A stretch of 6,287 bases of DNA from Bacteroidota bacterium (GTDB lineage Bacteria; Bacteroidota; Bacteroidia; Cytophagales; Hymenobacteraceae). The position numbers and the translations under genes were made by a program. The DNA lies in the NCBI GenBank assembly GCA_023424725.1, contig JAFADQ010000296.1:1-6287 (forward strand). The letters are read 5' to 3'. The notes beneath the pieces are model-generated. The model did no database searches. It was given only the letters and a program-made list of their open reading frames with translations, and was not told the origin of the DNA. Below, in pieces: positions 5,003 through 6,287 of the stretch (position 1 is the first letter of the stretch; each line of letters opens with the position of its first letter).

Positions 5003-6070
5003 TCAGAGCTTCACTCCAAACTGTTTTCCCACTTCTTCCAGATCTTTTATTACCACATCCAGCAACGGAATACCATCTTTTTCGCGCTGCTGCTGTAGCT
5101 CGCGCTCCGGGTCGCCGGGAATTAGAACGCGCTCTTGTCCGGCAATGGGAGTAGAGTTACGGAAGGTGCGAATCCAGTTATCCATGTGGCCCTTAAACTC
5201 ATCGGCCGGCCGGAAACCGTCTATCCGCATAGCGCCCAAAAAATGACCCAGGCCGGCGCCAACCGGGTTTTCGGAAAGCGGCAAAAAGCTAACAAAAGGT
5301 GGCGCCCACGGCCCGTAATTTGCCCCCGACAGCACCGCCGAAAAAATATCTACCACAGAACCGAGTGCGTAGCCCTTGTGGCTGCCGTGCTCGCGGTCGC
5401 CGCCCAGCGGTAATAACGCGCCGCCTTCTTTTACGCCGTTGGCATTGGTGGTAGGCTGGCCGGTTTTGGTTTGGATCCAGCCCAGGGGCGCGTTTTGGTT
5501 TTTGCGCTGCAGTATTTCCAGCTTGCCGTTGGCGGCGGTGGTGGTGGCTAAATCGGCTACAAAAGCGGGCTCGTTTCCGGCCGGAATGGCAACCGCGATT
5601 GGGTTGGTGCCCAGCAGCCTGTCGGTGCCAAAAGTAGGGGCAACAAGCGGCGAGGCATTGGTCATGGCCCAGCCTATCATATCGTGCTGCATCGCCATCA
5701 TGGCGTGGTAGCCGGCAATGCCAAAGTGGTTAGAGTTGCGTACGCTTATCCAGCCGGTGCCAACATTACCGGCCTTCTCAATAGCAATTTGCATGGCACG
5801 GGGCGCCACTACAAGGCCAAGTCCGGCGTCGCCGTCTACAGTGCCGGTGCCGGGCGTTTGGTGCACCAGCTTTATGTTTGGTTTTGAGTTTATGCGGCCT
5901 GCCTGCCATAAACGTATATATCCCGAAAGCCGTGCCACGCCATGCGAATCTATGCCGCGCAAATCGGCGCTTAGCAACACATCGGCAGCCAAACGGGCAT
6001 CGGCTTCGGGGCAACCCATCTGCAAAAAAATATTTTGGGTAAAATGTAGCAGGCGCTTATACTCTATCAT
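5003..6070 (-). CDS. Ldh2-type malate/L-lactate dehydrogenase family oxidoreductase (355 aa)
   Basis: This belongs to the malate/L-lactate dehydrogenase family (Ldh2/YlbC type), NAD(P)-dependent cytoplasmic 2-hydroxyacid dehydrogenases unrelated to the Rossmann-fold enzymes. Visible landmarks are RGIDSHGVARL (38-48, family histidine), GTGWISVRNSNHFGIAGYH (104-122, with H115 the likely catalytic residue), TNPIAVAIPA (155-164), a VADLATTTAANGK region (171-183), GSHKGYALGSVVDI (229-242, where relatives often have GYKGY) and a late LIPGDPE. Length fits the family. Known substrates include malate, L-lactate, ureidoglycolate, sulfolactate and diketogulonate, and the sequence does not let me choose. 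I use ATG 6070 (MIEYKRLLHF), where family similarity begins. ATG 6115 would add 15 residues lacking family features. The stop lies one base from the stop of the convergent HTH gene. The gene is visibly more GC-rich than its plus-strand neighbours. Confidence 0.9.
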   Translation of the reverse strand: MIEYKRLLHFTQNIFLQMGCPEADARLAADVLLSADLRGIDSHGVARLSGYIRLWQAGRINSKPNIKLVHQTPGTGTVDGDAGLGLVVAPRAMQIAIEKAGNVGTGWISVRNSNHFGIAGYHAMMAMQHDMIGWAMTNASPLVAPTFGTDRLLGTNPIAVAIPAGNEPAFVADLATTTAANGKLEILQRKNQNAPLGWIQTKTGQPTTNANGVKEGGALLPLGGDREHGSHKGYALGSVVDIFSAVLSGANYGPWAPPFVSFLPLSENPVGAGLGHFLGAMRIDGFRPADEFKGHMDNWIRTFRNSTPIAGQERVLIPGDPERELQQQREKDGIPLLDVVIKDLEEVGKQFGVKL

Positions 6071-6287
6071 ACAAACTTTTCGTTTTGAAGCTGTAAAAGT
6101 AGTACAAAAGACCAAACAAGCAGTAGTAATTACCCTCCCGTTGCCTTGTTTTTGGCCCTCGCAGCTTTTGGGTTTAGTTCTGAATCAGAATTGAAGCCCT
6201 CGGGAGATTTGCCCAATCGTGTAATAAATTAAAGTAAAGAAAAAAGCTTGATCGAAAATTACGCATCATTATAATCTGTAATTTTTA
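6071..6287. other. Region upstream of the dehydrogenase, no gene seen, several palindromes
   Basis: No credible coding frame is present in these 217 bp. It should carry the dehydrogenase promoter; TACTTTTA on the minus strand (6101-6094) matches five of the six fixed -7 positions but has no well-spaced TTG. A palindrome TTCTGA-A-TCAGAA sits at 6178-6190, about 110 bp before the start codon, and may be a regulator site. A second inverted repeat has arms AAAATTAC (6255-6262) and GTAATTTT (6278-6285) around 15 bases. It is very AT-rich and its stem is weak. The motif also seen near 3446 recurs at 6147-6164. Confidence 0.4.

Noticed and set aside
5135..6194. Plus-strand and other open frames opposite the dehydrogenase, up to 158 codons
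   Set aside because: They lie antisense to an intact, clearly recognised enzyme gene in GC-rich DNA and show low-complexity composition without domains.

Overview
This 6.3 kb window looks like chromosomal DNA of a member of the Bacteroidota, probably Cytophagales and perhaps near Hymenobacteraceae. The evidence is indirect. It includes paired outer-membrane proteins opening with MEDVVYLKNG, a lipoprotein with a K-D-D sequence after its lipid-anchored cysteine and NHL repeats of the '..NHRVQKWAPG..' type, AT-rich leaders without clear Shine-Dalgarno sequences, and a -33/-7 type promoter. No rRNA, tRNA, CRISPR array, transposase or phage gene is visible.

Left part (1-2308, minus strand): three co-directional envelope genes, read from right to left. 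Two are tandem paralogues for exported proteins of 251 and 256 residues. Each has a signal peptide, a strongly conserved ~50-residue N-terminal module and a predicted outer-membrane beta-barrel ending in GFSF. Only 33 bp further on begins a lipoprotein with an Ig-like domain followed by NHL repeats, cut off by the left window edge. The spacing suggests one transcription unit started from the 281-bp divergent intergenic region at 2309-2589.

Middle part (2590-4024, plus strand): a 266-residue two-domain GNAT-family acetyltransferase, then a YciI-like protein with a signal peptide.

Right part (4127-5001, plus strand): a DUF2975 membrane protein and, overlapping its stop codon by one base (TAATG), a small Cro/CI-type HTH regulator. 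This is a common pair. The regulator gene is disrupted: a +1 and a -1 frameshift about 55 bp apart break and then restore its frame, and the conserved family sequence is readable across all three segments. An 8-bp perfect inverted repeat flanks the predicted -7 element ahead of the pair and is a good candidate operator. Tail to tail with it, one base away, lies an intact Ldh2-type malate/L-lactate dehydrogenase (5003-6070, minus strand). The last 217 bp hold no gene, only short palindromes.

The points most worth a second look are the disrupted regulator with its candidate operator, the conserved N-terminal module of the duplicated barrel proteins, and a short sequence seen in three intergenic places. 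I do not see a convincing wholly new multi-gene system.
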